This document shows, piece by piece, positions 7,788 to 16,329 of a stretch of DNA of 64,000 bases. Below the pieces are notes generated by a model. That model saw nothing but the letters and a program-made list of their open reading frames with translations. It was not told the DNA's origin and made no database searches. The position numbers were made by a program, and so were the translations under genes. The first letter of the stretch is position 1, and each line of letters begins with the position of its first letter. Source of the stretch: Streptomyces sp. NBC_01264 (GTDB taxonomy: Bacteria; Actinomycetota; Actinomycetes; Streptomycetales; Streptomycetaceae); the NCBI RefSeq assembly GCF_026340675.1, contig NZ_JAPEOX010000002.1, forward strand, positions 1,984,001 to 2,048,000, in the 5' to 3' direction.

Positions 7788-9497
7788 ATGGCCGCCACCC
7801 CCGATACGACCGCAGCCGCCGCACCCGCCGCCGCCGCGCGCCGCAAGACCGGCCGTCACCGCGGTGAGGGCCAGTGGGCCGTCGGACACCACACGCCCCT
7901 CAACGGCAACGAGCAGTTCAAGAAGGACGACGACGGTCTCAATGTGCGGGCGCGCATCGAGAACATCTACTCCAAGGCGGGCTTCGACTCGATCGACCCC
8001 AACGACCTGCGCGGCCGTATGCGCTGGTGGGGCCTCTACACCCAGCGCAAGCCCGGGATCGACGGCGGCAAGACCGCGATCCTGGAGCCGGAGGAGCTGG
8101 ACGACAAGTACTTCATGCTGCGCGTGCGCATCGACGGCGGCCGGCTGACCACCGAGCAGCTGCGCGTCATCGGCGAGATCTCCGAGGAGTTCGCCCGCGG
8201 CACCGCCGACCTCACGGACCGGCAGAACGTGCAGTACCACTGGATCCGCATCGAGGACGTCCCGGAGATCTGGCGCCGTCTGGAGGCCGTCGGCCTCTCG
8301 ACCACCGAGGCCTGCGGTGACACCCCCCGCGTGATCCTCGGCTCGCCCGTCGCCGGCATCGCGCTGGACGAGATCATCGACGGCACCCCCGCCATCGACG
8401 AGATCTATGCCCGCATCGTGGGCAACCCCGCCTTCTCGAACCTGCCCCGCAAGTTCAAGTCCGCGATCTCCGGCTCGCCGCTGCTCGACGTGGCGCACGA
8501 GATCAACGACATCGCCTTCGTGGGCGTGAACCACCCCGAGCACGGCCCCGGCTTCGACGTCTGGGTCGGCGGCGGTCTCTCCACCAACCCGAAGCTGGGT
8601 GTGCGCCTGGGCACCTGGGTCTCGCTCGACGAGGTCCCGGACATCTACGAGGGCGTCATCTCGATCTTCCGCGACTACGGGTACCGCCGGCTGCGCACCC
8701 GCGCCCGCCTGAAGTTCCTCGTCGCCGACTGGGGCCCGGCCAAGTTCCGCCAGGTCCTGGAGGACGAGTACCTGAAGCGCAAGCTGACCGACGGCCCCGC
8801 GCCCGAGCAGCCCAGCGGCCAGTGGCGCGACCATGTCGGCGTGCACCAGCAGCAGGACGGCAAGTTCTACGTCGGCTTCGCGCCCCGCGTGGGCCGCGTC
8901 GACGGCGCCACTCTGACGAAGATCGCCGCCGTCGCCGAGCAGCACGGCTCCGGCCGGCTGCGCACCACCGCCGAGCAGAAGATGATCGTGCTCGACATCG
9001 AGGCGGGCCAGGTCGACTCGGTCGTCGCGGCCCTGGAGGCGCTGGACCTGCGGGTCAACCCGTCCCCGTTCCGCCGCGGCACGATGGCCTGCACCGGCAT
9101 CGAGTTCTGCAAGCTCGCCATCGTCGAGACGAAGGCGCGCGGCGCCTCGCTGATCGACGAACTGGAGCGCCGCCTGCCGGGGTTCGCCGAGCCACTCACC
9201 ATCAACATCAACGGCTGCCCGAACGCTTGCGCCCGTATCCAGGTGGCGGACATCGGTCTCAAGGGCCAGCTGGTCCTGGACGACGAGGGCAACCAGGTCG
9301 AGGGCTACCAGGTCCACCTGGGCGGCGCACTCGGACTGGAGGCCGGATTCGGCCGCAAGGTCCGCGGTCTCAAGGTCACCTCGGCCGGTCTGCCGGACTA
9401 CGTCGAGCGGGTCGTCACGCGCTTCGAGAAGCAGCGCGAGGACGGCGAGCGCTTCGCGAGCTGGGTCACCCGTGCAAAGGACGAGGACCTCTCATGA
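7788..9497 (+). CDS. cysI: ferredoxin-type sulfite (nitrite/sulfite) reductase
   Basis: 569 aa cytoplasmic siroheme/[4Fe-4S] enzyme that reduces sulfite to sulfide with six electrons. The four cluster cysteines are visible: Cys435 and Cys441 in ACTGIEFC, Cys477 and Cys481 in GCPNAC. Both half-domain repeats of the family are present. Nitrite reductases look alike, but the adjacent cysHCDN genes argue for sulfite. The ATG at 7788 has AAGAAGGA upstream. The stop overlaps the next start (ATGA). A leader peptide and paired hairpins precede it. Confidence 0.93.
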   Translation: MAATPDTTAAAAPAAAARRKTGRHRGEGQWAVGHHTPLNGNEQFKKDDDGLNVRARIENIYSKAGFDSIDPNDLRGRMRWWGLYTQRKPGIDGGKTAILEPEELDDKYFMLRVRIDGGRLTTEQLRVIGEISEEFARGTADLTDRQNVQYHWIRIEDVPEIWRRLEAVGLSTTEACGDTPRVILGSPVAGIALDEIIDGTPAIDEIYARIVGNPAFSNLPRKFKSAISGSPLLDVAHEINDIAFVGVNHPEHGPGFDVWVGGGLSTNPKLGVRLGTWVSLDEVPDIYEGVISIFRDYGYRRLRTRARLKFLVADWGPAKFRQVLEDEYLKRKLTDGPAPEQPSGQWRDHVGVHQQQDGKFYVGFAPRVGRVDGATLTKIAAVAEQHGSGRLRTTAEQKMIVLDIEAGQVDSVVAALEALDLRVNPSPFRRGTMACTGIEFCKLAIVETKARGASLIDELERRLPGFAEPLTININGCPNACARIQVADIGLKGQLVLDDEGNQVEGYQVHLGGALGLEAGFGRKVRGLKVTSAGLPDYVERVVTRFEKQREDGERFASWVTRAKDEDLS

Positions 9498-9673
9498 GCG
9501 AGCGCGCCGCACCGTTCTACTGCCCGTACTGCGGCGACGAGGACCTGTTCCCGAACGAAACAGGCCACGGCGCCTGGGAATGCAGGGCCTGCAATCGAGC
9601 CTTCCAGCTGAAGTACCTCGGGCTGCTGGCCCGGGGTGTTCAGTCCAATGACGCTGGAGGGGACGAGATATGA
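9494..9673 (+). CDS. small zinc-ribbon protein in sulfur operon
   Basis: 59 aa. Two cysteine pairs, CPYCG near residue 10 and CRAC near residue 31, are spaced like a zinc ribbon or rubredoxin-like knuckle; the rest is ECRACNRAFQLKYLGLL. It is coupled on both sides by 4-nt ATGA overlaps, to sulfite reductase upstream and cysH downstream, so it should be made in step with them. I do not know its function. A redox partner, assembly factor or regulator of the reductases would fit the position. As I recall, the same small gene is kept between these two genes in other streptomycetes. Confidence 0.85.
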   Translation: MSERAAPFYCPYCGDEDLFPNETGHGAWECRACNRAFQLKYLGLLARGVQSNDAGGDEI

Positions 9674-10368
9674 CCACGATTCAGGACGCGAGTCTCAAAA
9701 CCCTGGCCGAGCAGGCGGGCCGGGACCTCGAGGACTCCACCCCCCTGGAGATCCTCACCTGGGCGGCCGAGACCTTCGGCAAGAAGTTCGCCGTGACCTC
9801 CTCCATGGAGGACGCGGTCGTCGCCCACCTCGCCTCCCGCGCCTTCCCCGGCGTGGACGTGGTCTTCCTCGACACGGGCTACCACTTCGAGGAGACCATC
9901 GGCACCCGTGACGCGGTCGAGGCCGTGATGGACGTCAACGTCATCACGCTCACCCCGCGCCAGAGCGTCGCCGAGCAGGACGCCGAGTACGGCCCCAAGC
10001 TGCACGACCGCGACCCCGACCTGTGCTGCGCGCTGCGCAAGGTCAAGCCGCTCGAAGAGGGCCTGACCGCGTACGACGCCTGGGCGACGGGTCTGCGCCG
10101 CGACGAGTCCCCGACCCGGGCGAACACCCCGGTGGTCGGCTGGGACGAGAAGCGGCAGAAGGTCAAGGTCTCGCCGATCGCCCGCTGGACCCAGGACGAC
10201 GTGGACGCGTACGTCCTGGAGCACGGCGTGCTCACCAACCCGCTGCTGATGGACGGTTACGCCTCCGTCGGCTGCGCCCCCTGCACCCGTCGGGTGGCGG
10301 AGGGCGAGGACGCCCGCGCCGGCCGCTGGGCCGGGCGCGGCAAGACCGAGTGCGGACTGCACGGCTGA
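9670..10368 (+). CDS. cysH: phosphoadenylyl/adenylyl-sulfate reductase
   Basis: 232 aa. Reduces (P)APS to sulfite using thioredoxin. The PP-loop region is KKFAVTSSMEDAVVAHL, and the catalytic cysteine is Cys228 in the C-terminal ECGLHG. It also has the paired cysteines Cys119-Cys120 (CCALRKVKPL) and Cys202/Cys205 (CAPC), which hold a [4Fe-4S] cluster in APS-type reductases and are missing in E. coli-type PAPS reductases. It overlaps the zinc-ribbon gene by 4 nt. Substrate preference (APS or PAPS) is not settled by context, since cysC is next to it. Confidence 0.93.
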   Translation: MTTIQDASLKTLAEQAGRDLEDSTPLEILTWAAETFGKKFAVTSSMEDAVVAHLASRAFPGVDVVFLDTGYHFEETIGTRDAVEAVMDVNVITLTPRQSVAEQDAEYGPKLHDRDPDLCCALRKVKPLEEGLTAYDAWATGLRRDESPTRANTPVVGWDEKRQKVKVSPIARWTQDDVDAYVLEHGVLTNPLLMDGYASVGCAPCTRRVAEGEDARAGRWAGRGKTECGLHG

Positions 10369-10421
10369 TGACGGCCACCAGCGCGACCACCGAACGTACA
10401 GAACCGACGGAGACGAACCAG

Positions 10422-10967
10422 ATGAGCGTGAGCGACCAGGGCGCCACCGTGTGGCTGACCGGGCTGCCGAGCGCGGGCAAGACCACCATCGCCTACGCGC
10501 TGGCCGAGCGGCTGCGCGCCGAGGGCCACCGCGTGGAGGTCCTCGACGGCGACGAGATCCGCGAGTTCCTCTCCGCCGGTCTCGGCTTCAGCCGCGAGGA
10601 CCGGCACACCAACGTGCAGCGGATCGGCTTCGTCGCCGAACTCCTCGCGTCCAACGGCGTCAAGGCGCTCGTCCCGGTGATCGCTCCGTTCGCCGACAGC
10701 CGCGAGGCCGTCCGCAAGCGGCACGCCGCCGAGGGCACGGGCTACCTCGAGGTGCACGTGGCCACTCCGGTGGAGGTGTGCTCCGAGCGTGACGTGAAGG
10801 GCCTGTACGCCAAGCAGGCGGCGGGCGAGATCTCCGGTCTGACCGGGGTCGACGACCCGTACGAGGCACCGGAGTCCCCGGACCTCCGTATCGAGTCGCA
10901 CACGCAGTCCGTACAGGAGTCGGCTTCGGCCCTGCACGCGCTGCTCACCGAGAGGGGTCTGGCATGA
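10422..10967 (+). CDS. cysC: adenylyl-sulfate (APS) kinase
   Basis: 181 aa from this start. Phosphorylates APS to PAPS. The P-loop is TGLPSAGKTT near the N-terminus. VLDGDEIREFLSAGLGFSREDRHTNVQRIG and IAPFADSREAVRK are family hallmarks, and the KGLYAKQAAGEISGLTGVDDPYEAP lid is intact. ATG 10422 has GGAG 9 nt upstream and gives the usual length. ATG 10368 overlaps the cysH stop and would add 18 unconserved residues, so it is the alternative. The stop overlaps the cysD start. Confidence 0.92.
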   Translation: MSVSDQGATVWLTGLPSAGKTTIAYALAERLRAEGHRVEVLDGDEIREFLSAGLGFSREDRHTNVQRIGFVAELLASNGVKALVPVIAPFADSREAVRKRHAAEGTGYLEVHVATPVEVCSERDVKGLYAKQAAGEISGLTGVDDPYEAPESPDLRIESHTQSVQESASALHALLTERGLA

Positions 10968-11902
10968 CCGCCACCGTCGCACACGTCCACGAAGGGACGG
11001 ACGCGCCCTACGCGCTGTCGCACCTCGACGCCCTCGAATCGGAGGCCGTGCACATCTTCCGCGAGGTGGCGGGCGAGTTCGAGAAGCCGGTGATCCTCTT
11101 CTCCGGCGGCAAGGACTCCATCGTCATGCTGCACCTGGCGCTGAAGGCGTTCGCGCCCGCGCCGGTGCCGTTCACCCTGCTCCACGTGGACACCGGCCAC
11201 AACTTCCCCGAGGTCCTGGACTACCGCGACCGCGCGGTCGCCCGGCACGGACTGCGCCTGCACGTGGCCTCCGTCCAGGAGTACATCGACGCCGGCAAGC
11301 TCCGCGAGCGTCCCGACGGCGTCCGCAACCCGCTGCAGACCGTCCCCCTCACGGAGGCCATCCAGCAGCTCAAGTTCGACGCCGTCTTCGGCGGCGGCCG
11401 CCGCGACGAGGAGAAGGCCCGCGCCAAGGAGCGCGTCTTCTCCCTGCGCGACGAGTTCTCCCAGTGGGACCCGCGCCGCCAGCGCCCCGAGCTGTGGAAC
11501 CTGTACAACGGCCGTCACGCGCCGGGTGAGCACGTGCGCATCTTCCCGCTGTCCAACTGGACCGAGCTGGACGTGTGGCAGTACATCGCCCGCGAGAAGA
11601 TCGAACTGCCGGAGATCTACTTCGCCCACGAGCGCGAGGTCTTCCAGCGCAACGGCATGTGGCTGACGGCCGGCGAATGGGGCGGTGCCAAGGACGGCGA
11701 GACCACCGAGACCCGCCTGATCCGCTACCGCACCGTCGGTGACATGTCCTGCACCGGTGCCGTCGACTCCGACGCCACCACGCTGGACGCCGTGATCACC
11801 GAAATCGCCGCCTCCCGGCTCACCGAGCGGGGCGCGACCCGCGCCGACGACAAGCTGTCCGAGGCCGCGATGGAAGACCGCAAGCGCGAAGGGTACTTCT
11901 AG
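10964..11902 (+). CDS. cysD: sulfate adenylyltransferase small subunit
   Basis: 312 aa. Catalytic subunit of ATP sulfurylase, making APS from ATP and sulfate together with CysN. The PP-loop motif is ILFSGGKDSIVMLHLALKA, followed by LLHVDTGHNFPEVLDYRD and the FGGGRRDEEKARAKER segment. The C-terminal RxRTVGDMSCTGAVDS region is intact. ATG 10964 overlaps the cysC stop by 4 nt and the gene ends 2 nt before cysN, so the heterodimer subunits are made together. Confidence 0.95.
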   Translation: MTATVAHVHEGTDAPYALSHLDALESEAVHIFREVAGEFEKPVILFSGGKDSIVMLHLALKAFAPAPVPFTLLHVDTGHNFPEVLDYRDRAVARHGLRLHVASVQEYIDAGKLRERPDGVRNPLQTVPLTEAIQQLKFDAVFGGGRRDEEKARAKERVFSLRDEFSQWDPRRQRPELWNLYNGRHAPGEHVRIFPLSNWTELDVWQYIAREKIELPEIYFAHEREVFQRNGMWLTAGEWGGAKDGETTETRLIRYRTVGDMSCTGAVDSDATTLDAVITEIAASRLTERGATRADDKLSEAAMEDRKREGYF

Positions 11903-11904
11903 AA

Positions 11905-13245
11905 ATGACCTCCACCACCGAGCAGTTCGCCGATCTGTCGGCGACCACGCTGCTGCGCTTCGCGACCGCGGGCTCCGTCGACGACGGCAAGTCCACCCTG
12001 GTCGGCCGGCTCCTGCACGACTCCAAGTCGGTCCTCACCGACCAGCTGGAAGCCGTGGAGCGGGTCTCGGCCAGCCGCGGCCAGGACACCCCCGACCTGG
12101 CGCTGCTCACCGACGGCCTGCGGGCCGAGCGGGAGCAGGGCATCACCATCGACGTGGCCTACCGCTACTTCGCGACGGCCCGGCGCCGGTTCATCCTGGC
12201 CGACACCCCCGGGCACGTGCAGTACACCCGGAACATGGTCACCGGCGCTTCCACCGCCGACCTCGCCGTGGTGCTGGTCGACGCCCGCAACGGCGTGATC
12301 GAGCAGACGCGCAGGCACGCCGCCGTCGCGGCCCTCCTGCGGGTCCCGCACGTGGTCCTGGCCGTCAACAAGATGGACCTGGTGGGCTACGAGGAGGCCG
12401 TCTTCGCGTCGATCGCCGAGGAGTTCACCGCGTACGCCACGGGCCTGGGCGTCCCGGAGATCACCGCGATCCCGATCTCCGCCCTGGCCGGCGACAACGT
12501 GGTCGAGCCCTCCGCGAACATGGACTGGTACGGCGGCCCCACGGTGCTGGAGCACCTGGAGACCGTCCCGGTCAGCCACGACCTCACCGCCTGCCCGGCG
12601 CGTTTCCCGGTGCAGTACGTGATCCGTCCGCAGACCGCCGAGCACCCGGACTACCGGGGCTACGCGGGCCAGATCGCCTCCGGCGTGCTGCGGGTCGGCG
12701 AGGCCGTCACCGTCCTGCCGTCGGGCCGCACCTCGGTCATCGAGGGCATCGACGCGCTCGGCGAGAGCGTCGACATCGCGTGGGCCCCGCAGTCGGTGAC
12801 CCTGCGCCTCAAGGACGACATCGACATCTCGCGCGGCGATCTGATCGCGCCGTCGTCGAGCTCCCCCGCCACCACGCAGGACGTCGTGGCGACGGTCTGC
12901 CACGTGGCGGACCAGCCGCTCGCCGTGGGCGCCCGGGTGCTGATCAAGCACACGACGCGCACGGTGAAGGCGATCGTCAAGGAGATCCCCTCGCGGCTGA
13001 CCCTGGACGACCTGTCCCAGCACCCGAACCCCGGGCAGCTGGTGGCCAACGACATCGGCCGAGTCGTCGTCCGTACCGCCGAGCCGCTCGCGCTCGACTC
13101 GTACGCCGACTCGCGCCGCACCGGGTCCTTCCTGCTGATCGACCCGGCGGACGGCACGACCCTGGCGGCCGGCATGGTCGGCGAATCCTTCGCCTCCACC
13201 GCCGAGACCACCGTCCAGGCCGACGAAGAAGGGTGGGACTTCTGA
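11905..13245 (+). CDS. cysN: sulfate adenylyltransferase large subunit (GTPase)
   Basis: 446 aa EF-Tu-like GTPase that drives the CysD reaction. GTP-binding motifs are G1 AGSVDDGKSTLVGRLLHD, G3 DTPGHVQYTRNM and G4 NKMD, followed by beta-barrel domains. It has no fused APS kinase domain, which agrees with the separate cysC gene. It follows cysD by 2 nt. About 210 nt separate it from the transporter genes, and this gap holds a short ORF with a good ribosome-binding site. Confidence 0.95.
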   Translation: MTSTTEQFADLSATTLLRFATAGSVDDGKSTLVGRLLHDSKSVLTDQLEAVERVSASRGQDTPDLALLTDGLRAEREQGITIDVAYRYFATARRRFILADTPGHVQYTRNMVTGASTADLAVVLVDARNGVIEQTRRHAAVAALLRVPHVVLAVNKMDLVGYEEAVFASIAEEFTAYATGLGVPEITAIPISALAGDNVVEPSANMDWYGGPTVLEHLETVPVSHDLTACPARFPVQYVIRPQTAEHPDYRGYAGQIASGVLRVGEAVTVLPSGRTSVIEGIDALGESVDIAWAPQSVTLRLKDDIDISRGDLIAPSSSSPATTQDVVATVCHVADQPLAVGARVLIKHTTRTVKAIVKEIPSRLTLDDLSQHPNPGQLVANDIGRVVVRTAEPLALDSYADSRRTGSFLLIDPADGTTLAAGMVGESFASTAETTVQADEEGWDF

Positions 13246-13336
13246 TCATGCTTGCCGATATCTACTCCACCTTCGCGAAGGAGGGCGGCCGCGTAGGCAG
13301 CGGCTCCCTCGGCAGCGGCCAGGGAGGTGTGGGGCG

Positions 13337-13429
13337 ATGTGCGTGATGACGTACGCGCACCGCATGCGCGCCCACGCCCCCCACGAGCTCTACCTGCCCT
13401 TGCTCTGCAAACGAAGACGTGCGTCGTGA
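13337..13429 (+). CDS. short ORF (30 aa) ahead of transporter genes
   Basis: Starts MCVMTYAHRMRAHAPHELY, contains two cysteines (second and 24th codons) and ends in a basic KRRRAS. GGGAGG at 13322-13327 sits 9 nt before the ATG, better than many genes here. It stops 27 nt before the SsuA-like start. I do not recognise the sequence. Position, size and cysteine codons make it a candidate regulatory uORF for the transporter operon. Confidence 0.4.
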   Translation: MCVMTYAHRMRAHAPHELYLPLLCKRRRAS

Positions 13430-13456
13430 CACGACGCTACGAGAGGAAGCCCTCCC

Positions 13457-14584
13457 GTGCCTGCCAACGGTTCCCCGCGTAAGACCCTGCGCCGCAGCAT
13501 CACCGCCGCTGCCGCCCTCCCGCTCCTGATCGGCGCCCTCGCCTCGTGCGGCTACGGCTCCGAGGCCAAGAAGGACGACGCTCCCGCGAAGGAGAACGTC
13601 GCCGCCGAGGGCAAGAAGCTCTCCGCCTCCGAGGTCCGCATCGGCTACTTCCCGAACCTGACCCACGCCACGGCGCTGGTCGGTCTCCAGGAAGGCCTGA
13701 TCGCCAAGGAGCTCGGCGCCACCACCATCAAGCCGCAGTCCTTCAACGCCGGCCCGTCCGAGATCGAAGCCCTCAACGGCGGCTCTCTCGACATCGGCTT
13801 CATCGGCCCCTCGCCGTCGATCAACGCCTACGTGAAGTCCAAGGGCTCCAACCTGCGGATCATCTCCGGCTCCGCCTCCGGCGGCGTCAAGCTGGTCGTG
13901 AACCCGGCGAAGATCAAGACCCTGGACGACCTCAAGGGCAAGAAGATCGCCACCCCGCAGAAGGGGAACACGCAGGACGTCGCGTTCCTCAACTGGATCG
14001 CCGAGAAGGGCTGGGCGGTCGACCCGGAGTCCGGCAAGGGTGACGTCTCCGTCGTCCGCACGGACAACAAGGTCACCCCGGACGCCTTCAAGCAGGGCTC
14101 GATCGACGGCGCCTGGGTGCCGGAGCCCACGGCCTCCAAGCTCGTCTCCGACGGCGGCTCCGTCCTCCTCGACGAGACCGCCCTGTGGCCCGACAAGAAG
14201 TTCGTGATCACGAACATCATCGTGTCCCAGAAGTTCCTCACGGAGCACCCGGACGTCGTCGAGGCCGTGCTCACGGGCACGGTGAAGACCAACGCGTGGA
14301 TCAACGCCAACCCGGACAAGGCCAAGGCCTCCGCGAACGCGAAGCTCGCGGCCGAGGGCGGCAAGCCGCTCGACACCAAGGTCATCGACCCGGCGTGGCC
14401 GAGCATCCTCATCACCAACGACCCGCTGGCGTCGACGCTGAAGACGCAGTCGGAGTGGGCGGTCAAGGCCAAGCTCATCGAGCAGCCGGAGCTGAACGGC
14501 ATCTACGACCTGAAGCTCCTGAACAAGGTGCTCAAGGCCGCCGGCCAGCCCGAGGTCGCCGACGCCGGTCTCGGCGTCAAGTAA
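13457..14584 (+). CDS. ssuA: SsuA/TauA-like substrate-binding lipoprotein
   Basis: 375 aa. N-terminal signal with lipobox LASC (cysteine near residue 31), so it is anchored outside the membrane. The body is the NMT1/SsuA fold: VRIGYFPNLTHATALVGLQEGL, then SFNAGPSEIEALNGGSLDIGFIGPSP. Family members bind aliphatic sulfonates, taurine or nitrate; the sulfur-gene setting points to a sulfonate or other organosulfur compound. Start is GTG with GAGAGGAAG upstream. It is followed by its ATPase and permease. Confidence 0.88.
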   Translation: MPANGSPRKTLRRSITAAAALPLLIGALASCGYGSEAKKDDAPAKENVAAEGKKLSASEVRIGYFPNLTHATALVGLQEGLIAKELGATTIKPQSFNAGPSEIEALNGGSLDIGFIGPSPSINAYVKSKGSNLRIISGSASGGVKLVVNPAKIKTLDDLKGKKIATPQKGNTQDVAFLNWIAEKGWAVDPESGKGDVSVVRTDNKVTPDAFKQGSIDGAWVPEPTASKLVSDGGSVLLDETALWPDKKFVITNIIVSQKFLTEHPDVVEAVLTGTVKTNAWINANPDKAKASANAKLAAEGGKPLDTKVIDPAWPSILITNDPLASTLKTQSEWAVKAKLIEQPELNGIYDLKLLNKVLKAAGQPEVADAGLGVK

Positions 14585-14640
14585 CCCTCCCCGTCCAGCA
14601 AACCTTCAGTACCCGTCCCGAATCCCAGGAGGTGACGACC

Positions 14641-15435
14641 ATGGCCACCATGCTTGCCAAGGCTGCCGAGGGCACCGTAGCGGAGCAGACGCACGCCGCT
14701 CGGATCGAGCACGTCTCGAAGTCCTTCTCCGGCCCGGCCGGATCGCAGCTCGTCCTGGACGACATCAGCCTCGATGTCGCTCCCGGAGAGTTCGTCACCA
14801 TCCTGGGTGCCTCGGGGTGTGGAAAGTCCACCCTGCTCAACCTGGTCGCCGGACTGGACAAGCCGTCCGCGGGGTCGATCGAGACCCCCGGCGGCCGTCC
14901 GGCCCTGATGTTCCAGGAGCACGCCCTCTTCCCGTGGCTCACCGCGGGCAAGAACATCGAACTCGCCCTGCGGCTGCGCGGGGTGGCCAAGGCCGACCGC
15001 AAGCCGGAGGCCGAGCGGCTGCTGGAGCTGGTCCGGCTCGGCGGCTCGTACGGCAAGCGGGTCCACGAGCTGTCGGGCGGCATGCGCCAGCGCGTGGCCC
15101 TGGCCCGGGCGCTCGCCCAGGACAGCCAACTGCTGCTGATGGACGAGCCGTTCGCGGCGCTCGACGCCATCACCCGCGACGTGCTGCACGGCGAGCTCAC
15201 CCGCATCTGGGAGGAGACGAACCTCTCCGTCCTCTTCGTCACGCACAACGTCCGTGAGGCCGTCCGCCTCGCCCAGCGCGTGGTCCTCCTCTCCTCCCGC
15301 CCCGGCCGGGTCGCGAAGGAATGGACCGTGGGCATCCCGCAGCCGCGCCGCATCGAGGACGCGGACGTCGCGGAGCTGTCCCTTGAGATCACTGAACACC
15401 TGCGTGGGGAGATCCGCCGCCATGGCCAGCACTGA
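14641..15435 (+). CDS. ssuB: SsuB-like ABC transporter ATPase
   Basis: 264 aa. Walker A GASGCGKST, Q-loop FQEHALFPW, signature LSGGMRQRVALARALA and Walker B LLLMDEPFAALD are all intact, as is the H-loop FVTHN. The closest pattern is the SsuB/TauB/NrtD group. ATG 14641 has AGGAGG 8 nt upstream. Its last 14 nt overlap the permease start, so the two are coupled. It powers import of the ligand bound by the upstream lipoprotein. Confidence 0.92.
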   Translation: MATMLAKAAEGTVAEQTHAARIEHVSKSFSGPAGSQLVLDDISLDVAPGEFVTILGASGCGKSTLLNLVAGLDKPSAGSIETPGGRPALMFQEHALFPWLTAGKNIELALRLRGVAKADRKPEAERLLELVRLGGSYGKRVHELSGGMRQRVALARALAQDSQLLLMDEPFAALDAITRDVLHGELTRIWEETNLSVLFVTHNVREAVRLAQRVVLLSSRPGRVAKEWTVGIPQPRRIEDADVAELSLEITEHLRGEIRRHGQH

Positions 15436-16324
15436 CACCACCCCCGAGACCCGGACCAAGGCCAAGGCCGAAGACCTCGCCGGCCTGGAGGCGGGCCTCG
15501 ACGCGCTCGACGCCGTCCAGACCCACCGCACCCCGGTCCGTGAGGTCCTCGTCAAGAAGGTCCTGCCGCCGCTCCTCGCCGTCGGCCTGGTCCTCCTCGT
15601 CTGGCAGATCCTCGTCGCCGCGCACATCACCGAGGAGACCAAGCTCCCCACCCTGTCCTCCGTCTGGGACAGCCTGGCCGACATGTGGGCCAAGGGCACC
15701 CTGCTCGAGGTCATCTGGACCAGCGTCTCGCGCGGTCTGCTCGGCTTCCTGCTGGCCCTGGCCATCGGCACCCCGCTCGGTCTGCTCGTGGCCCGGGTGA
15801 AGTTCGTCCGCGCCGCGATCGGCCCGATCCTGCAGGGCCTGCAGTCGCTGCCCTCGGTCGCCTGGGTGCCCCCGGCGGTGCTCTGGTTCGGGCTCAACGA
15901 CGCGATGATGTATACCGTCATCCTGCTCGGCGCCGTCCCGTCCATCGCCAACGGCCTCGTCTCCGGCATCGACCAGATCCCGCCGCTGTTCCTGCGGGCC
16001 GGCCGCACCCTGGGCGCCACCGGCCTGCGCGGCGCCCGGCACGTGGTCATGCCGGCCGCGCTGCCCGGGTACCTGGCCGGCCTCAAGCAGGGCTGGGCCT
16101 TCTCCTGGCGCTCCCTGATGGCCGCCGAGATCATCGCCAGCTCCCCCGACCTGGGCCTGGGGCTGGGCCAGCTCCTCGAGAACGGCCGCAACAACATCGA
16201 CCTGCCCGGCGTGTTCCTCGCGATCATCCTGATCCTGGTCGTCGGCATCGCGATCGACCTGCTGATCTTCAGCCCGGTCGAGCGGTGGGTGCTGCGCACC
16301 CGCGGCCTGCTGGTCAAGAGCTGA
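15422..16324 (+). CDS. ssuC: SsuC-like ABC transporter permease
   Basis: 300 aa. A 45-residue cytoplasmic N-terminus precedes about six membrane helices (first: VLPPLLAVGLVLLVWQILVAA). The EAA loop that contacts the ATPase is RAGRTLGATGLRGARHVVMPAALPGYLAGL. Of the BPD type found with SsuAB/TauAB. It overlaps the ATPase gene by 14 nt, and the chelatase gene starts 6 nt downstream. Confidence 0.92.
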   Translation: MASTDTTPETRTKAKAEDLAGLEAGLDALDAVQTHRTPVREVLVKKVLPPLLAVGLVLLVWQILVAAHITEETKLPTLSSVWDSLADMWAKGTLLEVIWTSVSRGLLGFLLALAIGTPLGLLVARVKFVRAAIGPILQGLQSLPSVAWVPPAVLWFGLNDAMMYTVILLGAVPSIANGLVSGIDQIPPLFLRAGRTLGATGLRGARHVVMPAALPGYLAGLKQGWAFSWRSLMAAEIIASSPDLGLGLGQLLENGRNNIDLPGVFLAIILILVVGIAIDLLIFSPVERWVLRTRGLLVKS

Positions 16325-16329
16325 TCACC

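Noticed and set aside
13248..13346. 32-codon ORF directly after cysN
   Set aside because: Gly/Ser-rich and without a ribosome-binding site; the following 30-codon ORF has a much better initiation site.
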